Source: Methylobacterium platani (lineage in GTDB: Bacteria > Pseudomonadota > Alphaproteobacteria > Rhizobiales > Beijerinckiaceae). Taken from it: a stretch of DNA of 64,000 nucleotides. A program made the translations under genes and the position numbers. Below the pieces are notes generated by a model. The model ran no database searches. It was not told where the DNA came from and was given only the letters and a program-made list of their open reading frames with translations. Below are positions 16,446-25,513 of this stretch, piece after piece (the stretch's first letter is position 1; every line of letters starts with the position of its first letter). The stretch covers positions 1-64,000 of the forward strand of contig NZ_LWHQ01000074.1 of assembly GCF_001653715.1 (NCBI RefSeq), written 5' to 3'.

Positions 16446-17081
16446 ATGGCCAACGCCGATCCACGGACCTATCGCGCCGACGAAGTGGTCTCGTTCCGCA
16501 AGACCGGGGAGGAGTTTGGAGGCCTGTCCAATATGGCGCCCGGCTTTCCAATCCGAATTTCTGGCGTATTGGTACGAACCTCGGAAGCCCTGTATCAAGC
16601 GTGCAGATTTCCACATCTGCCCGAAGTGCAAAAGCTCATCTTGGGTGAGGCAAGCCCGATGACGGCAAAGATGCGCTCCAAGCCCTACCGAGACGACAGC
16701 CGCGAGCAATGGGACAATCTACGAGTTCCCATCATGAAGTGGTGCCTTCGTGTCAAGTTGGCGCAAAACTGGATGAAATTTGGCAATCTCCTACTTCGAA
16801 CGGAAAACAAATCAATCGTTGAGGACTCTCGGAAAGATGACTTCTGGGGAGCAATAAAAGGACAAGGCGGAGACTTCCATGGGAGCAACGTCCTCGGTCG
16901 TCTCCTAATGGAGTTGCGAGAAAAGTTTAAAAACGACCCTGAAAGTTTGATGTATGTACCTCCTGTAAAAATATGCGATTTCAAGTTGTTGGGTCAAGAA
17001 ATACCAGAATTGTCAGCAGATGTCATTTCAAATAACGATCGACATAATTCATTTAATTCCAGATATACTTTGCGGCTATAG
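16446..17081 (+). CDS. NADAR domain protein (ADP-ribose/N-glycoside hydrolase type)
   Basis: 211 residues. The NADAR motifs appear in order: FGGLSNMAPGFPI (residues 24-36), TSEALYQACRFP with the conserved Glu47, PMTAKMRSK, W(D)NLRVPIMKWCLRVKLAQN, and the C-terminal HGSNVLGRLLMELREKF. NADAR enzymes cleave N-glycosidic bonds of ADP-ribosylated compounds; some reverse guanine ADP-ribosylation and neutralise DarT-like toxins, and relatives (YbiA, RibX) act on riboflavin intermediates. The start at 16446 leaves a 5-base gap to the PRTase-like gene; an upstream in-frame ATG at 16392 would overlap it. The low GC matches the upstream gene. It may be the antidote or processing partner of the PRTase-like protein. 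Confidence 0.8.
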   Translation: MANADPRTYRADEVVSFRKTGEEFGGLSNMAPGFPIRISGVLVRTSEALYQACRFPHLPEVQKLILGEASPMTAKMRSKPYRDDSREQWDNLRVPIMKWCLRVKLAQNWMKFGNLLLRTENKSIVEDSRKDDFWGAIKGQGGDFHGSNVLGRLLMELREKFKNDPESLMYVPPVKICDFKLLGQEIPELSADVISNNDRHNSFNSRYTLRL

Positions 17082-17394
17082 GACTTGTCATAGGGATTTG
17101 CAATAATTAGTGCAGCCGGCAGGGTATGGCGACCTAATATGCGAGAGTTGGTGCGCTGTAGAGAGGAAGGGGCTGGGCTTCAAGGGGCATCGATCACTTG
17201 CCCCCTCTTACGAGACGGCGAACCTTACGATCAGGGTGGTAGAACATCGTCTGACCAATTGCCGACACCGACTCACTGACCGGCTCCGACTCAGTGGCAT
17301 AGCCTATGTGGCGCGCGGCATCCTCGGTCGGGGCCACCCGCCACGACCGCACAAGCGGAGTGATCCCCGCGAGAGTACTCGGCCGAGCAATCCT
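17082..17394. other. Intergenic region without a recognised feature
   Basis: 313 bases after the NADAR gene. The first 40 bases are A/T-rich; the rest returns to high GC. Frames here are short and have no ribosome sites. Nothing recognisable was found. Confidence 0.4.
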
Positions 17395-17680
17395 TTGTCA
17401 GCTCGGCCATGATCGCCTCCAGCTGCTCAGGCGCCTCGGCGCGCTTGCGCGCGAGGAGAGCGGCGCGCACCTCGTCCCCGGCGACAGCCGCCTGCAACAG
17501 CCCGTGAGCAGCGCATCGGCTTTCTCGCTGACGGGCACGAGCGCAGTCCCGTCAATGCGGCGGCACAAGGGATCCCCCCGCGCGGGTCTGGATACGGATC
17601 GGGCGCCCGCCCACCTCACCGTCGAGATAGGCGATGTCGCCGTTCTTATGGGTGCGCAGCGTGCGCGTAGCGGTGATCAT
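17395..17680 (-). pseudogene. Frameshifted small gene, unknown family
   Basis: Read from ATG 17680, the first frame gives MITATRTLRTHKNGDIAYLD and GEVGGRPIRIQT up to a stop at 17552. The coherent continuation (RRIDGTALVPVSEKADALLT) is in the next frame, and a further shift near 17500 leads into LLQAAVAGDEVRAALLARKR and QLEAIMAELTK. Together these would make a protein of about 95 residues. One shift falls in a run of six C (plus strand near 17575), so an assembly error is possible. I do not recognise the family. Confidence 0.4.
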
Positions 17681-17868
17681 TCGCGACACTGGCGCGGACT
17701 TCGTAATAGCTCACCTCACCTCGAGCGCCGCCGTCTCTCTCGAAGGACGGCTAGGCTCGCAAAGCCCCGGCTCTCCTCTCGCTCCGGACCCGGAGAGGAA
17801 ATTTACATCAGAACATGGCCAGAAGGGGGGATTCGCCCTTAACTCGGCCGTGGTAGCGTCGCCGCACT

Positions 17869-18300
17869 GTGCCGATCCGCCCCGAACACCGCCAATTCTA
17901 CCCGATCGACTGGCCGCAGCTCTCGGCGGTGATCCGCTTCGGCCGCGCCGGCGGGCGCTGCGAGGCCTGTGGGCGCCCGCACGGTGAGTTGATCGTCTGC
18001 CTCGACGGGGGAACCTGGTACGATGCCGCGGCCGGGCACTGGCGCTCCGGCCGCGGCCGCACCTTGCGTCGAGAGCCCGGCCTCGCGGTGCTGGCCACCG
18101 CTCGGCTAACGATGCCAGTTCTAGCGACGTGCCACCGCGAGCACGACACCAGCCTCAACGGCGACCGTGATCTCGCAGCCTGGTGCCAGCGCTGTCATCT
18201 GATCCACGATCGGCCCGAGCACCTGCGCCGCCGGCGTCTGACTTATCGGCGCCGGCGGGCCCTCGGCGACCTGTTCGAGGGGCCCTATCCGCTCATCTAA
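17869..18300 (+). CDS. HNH-like zinc-binding protein
   Basis: 143 residues with two Cys pairs arranged as in HNH/zinc-ribbon nucleases: RCEACGRPHG near residue 29, and ATCHREHDTSLNGDRDLAAW followed by CQRCHLIHDRPEH near residues 86-118. The His and Asn/Asp residues between and after the second pair fit an HNH-type beta-beta-alpha metal finger. The tail is Arg-rich (RRRRLTYRRRRALGDL). Small HNH proteins of this type are common on alphaproteobacterial plasmids; DNA cleavage is plausible but untested. The region at the start is free of an obvious ribosome site. Confidence 0.6.
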   Translation: MPIRPEHRQFYPIDWPQLSAVIRFGRAGGRCEACGRPHGELIVCLDGGTWYDAAAGHWRSGRGRTLRREPGLAVLATARLTMPVLATCHREHDTSLNGDRDLAAWCQRCHLIHDRPEHLRRRRLTYRRRRALGDLFEGPYPLI

Positions 18301-18329
18301 GAAGACAGAAAAGCGAGGGTGCGGTCGGC

Positions 18330-18408
18330 CGACTGTCTCCGTCTCCAGGGCGGAACTGATCGTCGCCACCCGGTCCCGCCCGCCGCGCTTGGCCGCGCAC
18401 AGCGCCGT
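18330..18408 (-). pseudogene. Remnant of a GGDEF-domain protein C terminus
   Basis: On the minus strand, codons ending near 18367 read ALCAAKRGGRDRV, which matches the conserved end of diguanylate cyclase domains (ALYxAKxxGRDRV). It is followed by ATISSALETETV. No upstream GGDEF segment remains, and the frame is not preceded by a start. It is probably a relic of a deleted signalling gene. Confidence 0.35.
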
Positions 18409-18575
18409 CCGTTAGTCATTCCAACCCTAGCAGACGTAATTGGCGGGCCATAGCAGTGTTCACTGCGGCACGCCCTTATAAGCGGCTGGAATAACGAACG
18501 GTCCCGCGACGTGCAGCACATACATTCCGAGTTAGGTGTTTTGCGAACCTTTATGGCTGCGCCATAACCGGCAAC

Positions 18576-18869
18576 ATGCCTGAGCTTGCTCGTGTCACGG
18601 TCGCTCTACGTATCTTCGGCGACGGCCTCGATCCGGATGAGATCACGCGTCTGCTCGGCATTGAGCCTACGGGATTGGCGCGTAAAGGCGACGTCCATCA
18701 TACGGCATCCGGTCGTGAAGTCGTCGCGCGGTCCGGGTTCTGGCGTCTCAATGCTGGCGTGCCCGGCAGCCTCAACACGCAGATCGGTGCGCTACTCACC
18801 AAGCTCACGAGTGACCCGACCATCTGGCGCGAACTGACCGAGCGCTATGAGTGCGATGTCTTCCGCTGA
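18576..18869 (+). CDS. DUF4279 family protein, C-terminally truncated
   Basis: 97 residues. VTVALRIFGDGLDPDEITRL and LGIEPTGLARKGD, then SGFWRLN, LNTQIGALLTKLTSDPTIWR and RYECDVF, follow the DUF4279 pattern closely. Family members usually continue for about 30 residues after the CDVF motif; here a stop follows immediately, so the gene appears to have lost its end. A short palindrome TTATGGC-TGC-GCCATAA lies at 18551-18567, just upstream. Function unknown; members are scattered accessory genes, sometimes immunity-like. Confidence 0.65.
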   Translation: MPELARVTVALRIFGDGLDPDEITRLLGIEPTGLARKGDVHHTASGREVVARSGFWRLNAGVPGSLNTQIGALLTKLTSDPTIWRELTERYECDVFR

Positions 18870-18903
18870 CTGAGCGAAGGCTGCTGGGGTTGGCCTGTGG
18901 ACC

Positions 18904-19229
18904 TCAATCTAAAGACACCGCGATCCGATCCGGCGATACCTCGAACGGACTGATCCAGATTTGCTCGCCGTCGTCCTGGCCCTCGACCGGAACACGCCTG
19001 GCGACCTCGGCGGGCGCGCCTTCGACCCGGAACCGTAAGCTGCCCCCTTCATCGATCCGGCGCACCAGGGCGGTCAGGGCCTGCGCGGCGAGCCCGTCCC
19101 GGCCGGGGAAGGCAGTGGCCAGCAGGTGATGAGCACAGCCCGCTCCCGCGGCTCAGGTGCACGCCATTTGGCGATTTCACCCCACGGCACCAGCCACCAA
19201 GGCTGAAAGGTCGCCTTCGTGCGTCTCAT
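18904..19229 (-). pseudogene. Frameshifted hypothetical gene
   Basis: From ATG 19229 the frame reads MRRTKATFQPWWLVPWGEIA then KWRAPEPRERAVL before going wrong. The coherent remainder (LLATAFPGRDGLAAQALTAL, RRIDEGGSLRFRVEGAP and IWISPFEVSPDRIAVSLD) is in the next frame and ends at 18904. The span of 326 bases is one short of a whole number of codons, so a single-base deletion near 19135 explains it. Family not known. Confidence 0.5.
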
Positions 19230-19408
19230 GCCCAAGCCTACTTGGTTATACCTTTGAAAAATTATATCACACCGGATTTGCTTGGACCCGGGGATAGAAG
19301 TGCACGATCGCCTTTACCCGGAGGCCGTTCCGGGTATGTTCGAATTAGCGCGGCCGTTGCCGACAGGCAAGATCGGCAGTCCGCTGAGCAAGATCGAGGA
19401 TCAATCTC

Positions 19409-22400
19409 GTGAAGCACCGCTCTCGCAAGCCTTCTCTACGAAATCTGGGCGATCGCTTCAAGTTCTCTGATGACTCTCTACGAGCCGCTGGCGGAGCCCT
19501 TGCGTCACGACTAAATCCTGCGACTGATTTGGAAACTGGCGAGCAGTATCTTGTTAGGCTGTTCACAAAGACTGGCACGTCCATTGATAGGGATGTTCGG
19601 CAGCTTGTTGATGGCGGAATGCGTCGCATTCGCCGCGTATTCTCGTCGCGACGAGCGAAAGAGGTCCTCGTTGAGATTATCGAGGTTGTAGAAGACGAAT
19701 ATGAGCTTGGCATTGTTATGCTCGATCCCGGATCTCCGCTGCTAGGATTGCCACGCACAACCCTGGCGAGGCGCCAGTCATGCATGACAAACAGTGGTCG
19801 TCGTGATTTTTGGCGAAACATATCTCGGGTTGTCGAGGGTCTCACCTATTGTCATGATGCAGGCATTGTACACGGTGCCATCGACGAGTTTGCGATCTTC
19901 GCTGGTGACGAACAGGTACCGACCTACAGACTAGGCGGTTACGAGGCCTGCGTGCATATCTCCGCCGAAGGCTTGACTCCATCCGAGATGTCTCTTCGAT
20001 CGTCCAAAGCTGTTTCGTTCCGTCAGGATCTGGCCGACTTGGCTAAGGTGATCCGCTCGACCCTTGGTATAGCGCAGCCGGACGAACCTGTTTTGACGAG
20101 CATCGAGCGTCGCATGCTGGCTAGAATGACTGACCCACCACATTTTCAGCTCTACGATAGCCACATAGCTTTGGAGGATTTGGCTGAAGTCATTGAAGAG
20201 CTTGGCCAATTAGGCACGAACGTAGAAGGGGAGCTCGTACTTTATGCGCGTCAGGACATCCTGCGGAGTGACCTTCCATCGTTAGCCTCAGGTGCAATCC
20301 CAGCAGACGACACGGAAGCGGTCATGCGTTTCGTCGCGGACGACCTGCTCGGACCCGACACTCGCGCAGGTATCATTGACGCGCGCACGATCCGCCTTGT
20401 GACAGATCTTGCGACGTACAGAGTCGAGATGGTCGAAGATCGGATTGGCGTGATCACGCGTGGCGCGAAGCGTCAACCACACGACGCAATCGCGGACGCA
20501 TTCGAGATCAAGCGACGCATCCATTTGGCGAGGAACCGTGGCGCCGCGGGCGAGCGCGTCCGAAGGCTCGGCAATGGCGCTCTATTGTGGTCTAGCCTGC
20601 GCCAGAAGCCAGTGGCAGCAGCTACGTTCGACGACCCGCCGTCGTGGCACGCGCTGATCCTGCTGGAAGCCTTCTCTCTCCTGAGGCAGCAGTTTCGGAC
20701 CTTCCCAGTCGAGGTGTTGACGCCTCCTCGGGATCAATCCGATCTTGTGTGGATTGCCCCCCGCGGCGACGAGGTGCGGGACGCACAACGGAAGCGGTTG
20801 AAGCTGCCACCGCTAGGCATCGCTCTCGACCGGGAGATGAATCACGATGAGGGTCGTCCAGACTGGACTGTCTCGGCCAGTGACACGCTCGGTCGGCCAA
20901 GGGAGAGGCTTCCAGAGCTTGCTTTGGAGAAAATCTCAGAAGTTAATGGGCGTATTGCCTATGCGTTCAGGTCGAATGAACCCCTTCTGCCTGAGCAAGA
21001 CCTATTCCTGCGACCCCGCACCGAAGCGGGCACCGAAGGCGCGATCCGGCGCCGGCTGCAGAACGTCGTCGCAGCGAGGGCAAACGTCGAGCTTCTAAGA
21101 GCGCTCGACGACCCCACAACAGTAGCGATCGATGACGCACTGCGGTCGGTTGCGGCTCCCGGCGATCCGCCCAAGGGGCTCGATGACTCGAAGAAGGACG
21201 CCTGGGAGGCCATTACAGCTGGTAAATCGATCAGCGTGGTTGTCGGACCGCCAGGAGTTGGAAAGACCTATCTTGTTGCGCAACTACTCAAGAGCATTCT
21301 ACTACAAACTCCAAGTGCTCGTATTTTAGTATCGTCTCAAAACCATGAGACACTTATTGCAATGGAACATGAGCTGAAGAAGGAACTAGCACCTCTCGGA
21401 AAAATCGTAGTGCGCGTGCAAAAGTCTGATGTAGATACTGATGCAACGCTGCTAAGACAGAACTCTCGCAACGTACTTGAGACAATATCACATCCAAATA
21501 TATCTGGCGCACTCATCAATTCCTTCCATGAAATCCGGGTTGCATTAAAACCGACAGACGAGACCGAGCGAGCCGTCTCGGAGCGGGTCCTGCGCGATAC
21601 TGATAATTTGCTGCTGCGCTCAGCCGACGTAACCTTAGCGACAACGTCATCGCCTTTTGTCGAAGACATGATCGCGGATGGCGAGCAATTCGACTGGGTA
21701 TTTGTTGAGGAAGCCGCACGCGCTAACGGCACCGAGCTGATTGGATCGCTTTTGCTCGGCAACCGACGCGTGATGATTGGTGATCATCGACAACTATCAC
21801 CGTTCGAAGTCGCCGAAAGAAAAAAATTCTTTGAACCATTTCGCGCTGAGGAACTGCTGAAAGATGGAGCTGAGCGCTTACTATCTATTCCGGATCTACC
21901 TCCAGAGGTCGATGCAACTCTAAAAATATTAAGGGAAAGCAACTCTTTATTGATCGATGTGTTGGCGGCCGCTACCCGCATGGAGGAACCTTTTCGCTCC
22001 ATTGCAGAGCGCGAAGAGGAGCGTGAGATCGAGACCGGCCGCCCGAGCCCAATTGCGAAGACGCTGTTGGAGCAGAGCCGAATGCATCCAGCAATCTGCC
22101 AAGCCGTTTCCCACACATTCTACGGCGGCAAACTCGTTCCATCCGCTCGAGTGAAAGAGAGAACAGCAACAGTTGGATCACACGGCGGTTTTCCAACCTC
22201 GCCGCTCGTCGTGCTGGATCTTCCCCCACTGAGCACAACTCGTCTTCGGTCCTTCGAAAAACGCAATAGGAAGGAGTTGTCGAACCCCGCCGAGGCGGCG
22301 GCCTTGGTCGACGCGCTCTTGGGTGTGCGTCCGGAAGCGGCTCCCAAAGACAAGCCGCCGAGTCTCGTTGTGTTGGCAACATATACTGGGCAAGTCAAAC

Positions 22401-22828
22401 TACTTGAGCGCCTTCTGAACTCTCGGGTAACCCTCGATGGGCGCCTAGGTGGTTTCGTTTCGCCACGAGGCGACGGGCGTTTCGTCTACACAAGCGATAG
22501 TTTTCAGGGCAGTGAGGCGGATGTCGTCCTGGCGAGCCTTGTGCGCAACAACGCGATGGTCGGCAGACCGGCGTTAGGATTTCTCAGTAATCCTCAGCGT
22601 CTCAATGTCCTTTTGAGCAGAGCAAGGCATAAACTCATCGTCGCGACGAGTCTTCAGTTTCTATCGAATGTGGTCGATGGAACTGATCCCGACAAGATTG
22701 GCGGCGAACTGGGTTTCATCCGCGTGCTGGTCAATGAGTTGCGTGGGCAGGCCGCCGAGGCGGCCGATAAGGGGCCGCGCGGCGTGACAATCCTACCACG
22801 GGACGAGCGCGGGAAGGCTGTGAAATGA
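19409..22828 (+). CDS. mkoA: Kinase-like/superfamily 1 helicase fusion, Mokosh type I MkoA-like
   Basis: 1139 residues from GTG 19409, with GAGGATC as ribosome site. Residues 10 to about 260 resemble a protein kinase (YLVRLF, then GLTYCHDAGIVHGAID at 144-159). The catalytic HRD is replaced by HGA (His155), so it is probably a pseudokinase. From about 590 on it is an SF1 (UPF1/COG1112-like) helicase: Walker A GPPGVGKT at 613-620, Walker B DWVFVEEA at 762-769, GDHRQLSPFE, EQSRMHPAICQ, SDSFQGSEADVVL and NVLLSRARHKLIV. The stop overlaps the start of a PLD-family gene. Kinase-like helicase plus PLD nuclease is the composition of the Mokosh type I antiphage system, which is thought to act on RNA/DNA structures during infection. 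GC content is below the surroundings. Confidence 0.75.
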   Translation: MKHRSRKPSLRNLGDRFKFSDDSLRAAGGALASRLNPATDLETGEQYLVRLFTKTGTSIDRDVRQLVDGGMRRIRRVFSSRRAKEVLVEIIEVVEDEYELGIVMLDPGSPLLGLPRTTLARRQSCMTNSGRRDFWRNISRVVEGLTYCHDAGIVHGAIDEFAIFAGDEQVPTYRLGGYEACVHISAEGLTPSEMSLRSSKAVSFRQDLADLAKVIRSTLGIAQPDEPVLTSIERRMLARMTDPPHFQLYDSHIALEDLAEVIEELGQLGTNVEGELVLYARQDILRSDLPSLASGAIPADDTEAVMRFVADDLLGPDTRAGIIDARTIRLVTDLATYRVEMVEDRIGVITRGAKRQPHDAIADAFEIKRRIHLARNRGAAGERVRRLGNGALLWSSLRQKPVAAATFDDPPSWHALILLEAFSLLRQQFRTFPVEVLTPPRDQSDLVWIAPRGDEVRDAQRKRLKLPPLGIALDREMNHDEGRPDWTVSASDTLGRPRERLPELALEKISEVNGRIAYAFRSNEPLLPEQDLFLRPRTEAGTEGAIRRRLQNVVAARANVELLRALDDPTTVAIDDALRSVAAPGDPPKGLDDSKKDAWEAITAGKSISVVVGPPGVGKTYLVAQLLKSILLQTPSARILVSSQNHETLIAMEHELKKELAPLGKIVVRVQKSDVDTDATLLRQNSRNVLETISHPNISGALINSFHEIRVALKPTDETERAVSERVLRDTDNLLLRSADVTLATTSSPFVEDMIADGEQFDWVFVEEAARANGTELIGSLLLGNRRVMIGDHRQLSPFEVAERKKFFEPFRAEELLKDGAERLLSIPDLPPEVDATLKILRESNSLLIDVLAAATRMEEPFRSIAEREEEREIETGRPSPIAKTLLEQSRMHPAICQAVSHTFYGGKLVPSARVKERTATVGSHGGFPTSPLVVLDLPPLSTTRLRSFEKRNRKELSNPAEAAALVDALLGVRPEAAPKDKPPSLVVLATYTGQVKLLERLLNSRVTLDGRLGGFVSPRGDGRFVYTSDSFQGSEADVVLASLVRNNAMVGRPALGFLSNPQRLNVLLSRARHKLIVATSLQFLSNVVDGTDPDKIGGELGFIRVLVNELRGQAAEAADKGPRGVTILPRDERGKAVK

Positions 22829-24585
22829 CAATTTACATTGCAGCTTGGCACTACCGAGCGCGAGTTGTCGTCCAACGAACCTGGGGCTGGAGTCCGGTCG
22901 AAGAGCTTGTGCTCCTGCATCTCGACGAAACTCCAGGTCCGATGGAGTCCATCAAGGCTCGACTAGGCCTCAACTCTCAAGTCGTTGGAGCAACCTTATC
23001 ACGTCTGATGCGGTTCGGCTTGATTGAATTACGAACATCTCCCGTACCTGTACTTGCTACCAGCACGCTAGGACAGCAGCTAATCAGATCAGGGCAACCT
23101 CTTCCCGAACGAACTGTTGACCGCGAGATACCCATCAGCCTAATCTACGAACGGGTAGGTCAATCCGTATTTCGCCGTCGTGACGTAGATTTCGTGCTGG
23201 AGCGGGATGTCGGGCAACTGGCTTATGCGGTCAGGTTCTCCCGTGATGAGCGTGATGAGACCGACGAGACGATGGCTCTCCGGGTTGGTCGTTTCATGGC
23301 GGGATCAATGCGGCCAGGCGAATGGCTCCGCGGTGTGCGCGCTATCAACTCCGTTCTGCGACGGGTTTATCTTAAGATTGATCTCAACGACGCGAAAAAC
23401 GGAGTTTTTCCCAAGAACGCGAGCGACGAGCTTGTTGCCGCTCTTCGCGCCACCGTCTCAACCGGCAGTTTGCCTTCGCTCGCGCATCAGGATCGCTCAC
23501 CTCCTCCTCCCATCGAGACGGAGTTCGACGCTAGTAATTTTCTTGTTGGATCAGCCGAACATGTCGATCGCTTCGTTGAAATTGTCAATAAAGCAACACA
23601 GGACGTATTTGTCCTGTCAACCTTCGTCGCATCACAAGCAGATGAGAAGGGGCGGGAACAGCGTGATCGAATCATCGACGCCCTTGACAAGGCCATTAAA
23701 CGTGGGGTCACTTGCCATTTATTTTTTGGGACATCACTCGATGAGAATGCAAAACATGCTCATGCCATGGAGGAGATCCGGGTTAAATTAGAGGCTGGCG
23801 GGCGCTCCCGAGGATACCTCAAAGTTCATCGCGACCCAGTAAGGAGCCACGCCAAGTTTTTGGCCGCTGATGACGGGGCAGGTGGGGCAGTCGTCGTAAT
23901 TGGCTCGTGCAATTGGTTGTCATCGCCATTCCTAGCGGTGGAAGTGTCAGTACTTCTCAGGGAGGCGGGAGCTGCGGCAGCCGCCCTCGACGTCTTGCGT
24001 GCGATTGTGGCACCCCTTCACGATGCCAGTCGCTCCCGGGAAAACCTTCGGTTCATGGCGGCCGAGTTGCGACGGTCAATCATAGAAGTCGGTCGTCATC
24101 GTATGGAGCCATCTGAAATTCTGAAAGCGCGTTTCTCTGTAGTTTATTCCGCCGACCACGACGCCCTGCTCCGGAGAGCAGCTCACGATGCGAAAAAACG
24201 CTTCATCTGCTGTACTCATAGGCTTGGTGCCCCGATGGTTCCAGCGCTGTTCACGCCAGCAGAAGTCGCAGGCCGTCGCCTTGAAGATGTTCGGGTCCTT
24301 TATTCACGTCAGACAGGGCCCGTAAAACGTCGACATGTCTCTGAGCAGCGCACACGCCTTCACGGCGTGGTGGATGTAATAGGTGTACGCGACCCCCAGC
24401 TTCACTGCAAATTTCTACTATGGGATGACGACGATGTTGTGGTAAGTACGATGAATTGGGGGTCGCAATCAGGTCGAGCCGACGACCCTATGGACGAGAT
24501 TGGCATCCATCTAGAAGGTCCTGGCTTGGCGGCAGCACTCCTTGATCGAGTTGAACAGCTGCTGCCCGAGGCTGACGATCCATAG
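22825..24585 (+). CDS. mkoB: Phospholipase D-family nuclease, Mokosh MkoB-like
   Basis: 586 residues, start ATG 22825 overlapping the stop of the helicase gene by 4 bases, so the two are translationally coupled. The N-terminal about 90 residues look like a winged helix (MESIKARLGLNSQVVGATLS, RLMRFGLIELR). Two HKD-type motifs follow. The first is HAKFLAAD starting at His342 with GSCNW after it; the second is HCKFLLWD starting at His527 with STMNWGS after it. Both halves of a PLD active site are therefore intact. In Mokosh systems the PLD protein is the predicted nuclease effector. A tyrosine-rich or membrane segment is not seen. The assignment rests on gene order and motifs. Confidence 0.75.
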   Translation: MTIYIAAWHYRARVVVQRTWGWSPVEELVLLHLDETPGPMESIKARLGLNSQVVGATLSRLMRFGLIELRTSPVPVLATSTLGQQLIRSGQPLPERTVDREIPISLIYERVGQSVFRRRDVDFVLERDVGQLAYAVRFSRDERDETDETMALRVGRFMAGSMRPGEWLRGVRAINSVLRRVYLKIDLNDAKNGVFPKNASDELVAALRATVSTGSLPSLAHQDRSPPPPIETEFDASNFLVGSAEHVDRFVEIVNKATQDVFVLSTFVASQADEKGREQRDRIIDALDKAIKRGVTCHLFFGTSLDENAKHAHAMEEIRVKLEAGGRSRGYLKVHRDPVRSHAKFLAADDGAGGAVVVIGSCNWLSSPFLAVEVSVLLREAGAAAAALDVLRAIVAPLHDASRSRENLRFMAAELRRSIIEVGRHRMEPSEILKARFSVVYSADHDALLRRAAHDAKKRFICCTHRLGAPMVPALFTPAEVAGRRLEDVRVLYSRQTGPVKRRHVSEQRTRLHGVVDVIGVRDPQLHCKFLLWDDDDVVVSTMNWGSQSGRADDPMDEIGIHLEGPGLAAALLDRVEQLLPEADDP

Positions 24586-24818
24586 TGTTCGGTCTTAACG
24601 CATACGTACCGTCGACACCGTCCTGCAAACGCGGTCGCTATCATCAGGGAGTCGACGGAGCCGAGCCGATCGTTCGAGCATTTTGTTCGATCGATCCGCG
24701 TGTAGACCCAGCGGATGGGGTGCCGTGCCACGTGCGCGCACGTCGAGGTATCCGGTTGGCACTCCGACAGCCCCTAAGATAGATCCGTCGTCCCCGCACG
24801 GGGCGGGTGGGAGAGGGC

Positions 24819-25088
24819 ATGGCCTCCACCAGCCAGAGCAGCGCCGAGTTCCTTGCCATCATGCTAGAGAATGCCGAGCTTCGGCTGGCGCTGGCCACGG
24901 CTCAGGACCAGTGCGTCGAGCTTGCGGTCATAGCGGGTGAGCTGCACGGCGAGATCGAGGCACTGAAGCTTCGCATTGCGGAGATCGAGCAGGGCCAAGC
25001 TGGGGGCGGAACGACGCCCCTGGTCTCGCGGTCGGATCAGGCGGGCGATCACAGCCAGAGCCTGCGACCGGCTACCGAATTGGGGTAA
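24819..25088 (+). CDS. Hypothetical coiled-coil protein
   Basis: 89 residues from ATG 24819 with GGGAGAGGGC directly upstream. Residues 8-62 are a long heptad-like helix (LENAELRLALATAQDQCVEL, then LHGEIEALKLRIAEIEQ). A polar tail follows. No motif was recognised. It lies downstream of the Mokosh-like pair with a 233-base gap and is probably separate. Confidence 0.45.
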   Translation: MASTSQSSAEFLAIMLENAELRLALATAQDQCVELAVIAGELHGEIEALKLRIAEIEQGQAGGGTTPLVSRSDQAGDHSQSLRPATELG

Positions 25089-25513
25089 AGGCCGGCAGGC
25101 CAGGGCTGCGATGTAATGGCGAGGAGCCAGGGCAGCTGCCCCGCCACCCGATCTGATCACGGGCTGGCGGGGAGGGTCGTCCATCTCACGCTCGAGCCGG
25201 TATGCAACGTGGCTCTGCGGCAGAATGCGGGCGGGAGCTTAGCGAAGGCTGAACCGGCGGATTGGCGCGAAACTTGGATCGGGACCGGATCGGCGCATTC
25301 GAACAGGGCCGCATTGCACACAGAGTGGGACGAGGGCCGCGCGATGCGGTCGTCACCCGCAGGGCCGAAACCCGGCACGGGGTTCGGGGAGCGAAGCGAG
25401 TAGGACGCGGTTCCGCAGGAACGCGCCCCTCCTTTCGAGACCAGGCTCGCCGAAACTCGTGCCGAACGGCATGGCATCGGTGCACCTGGCCAAGTAGCAG
25501 GGGAAAAGGTCTA
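25089..25513. other. Intergenic region without a recognised feature
   Basis: 425 bases between the coiled-coil gene and the convergent tartrate cluster. Overlapping short frames lack ribosome sites. No repeat, hairpin with T run or RNA gene was identified. It marks the border between the low-GC defence block and the catabolic block. Confidence 0.4.
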
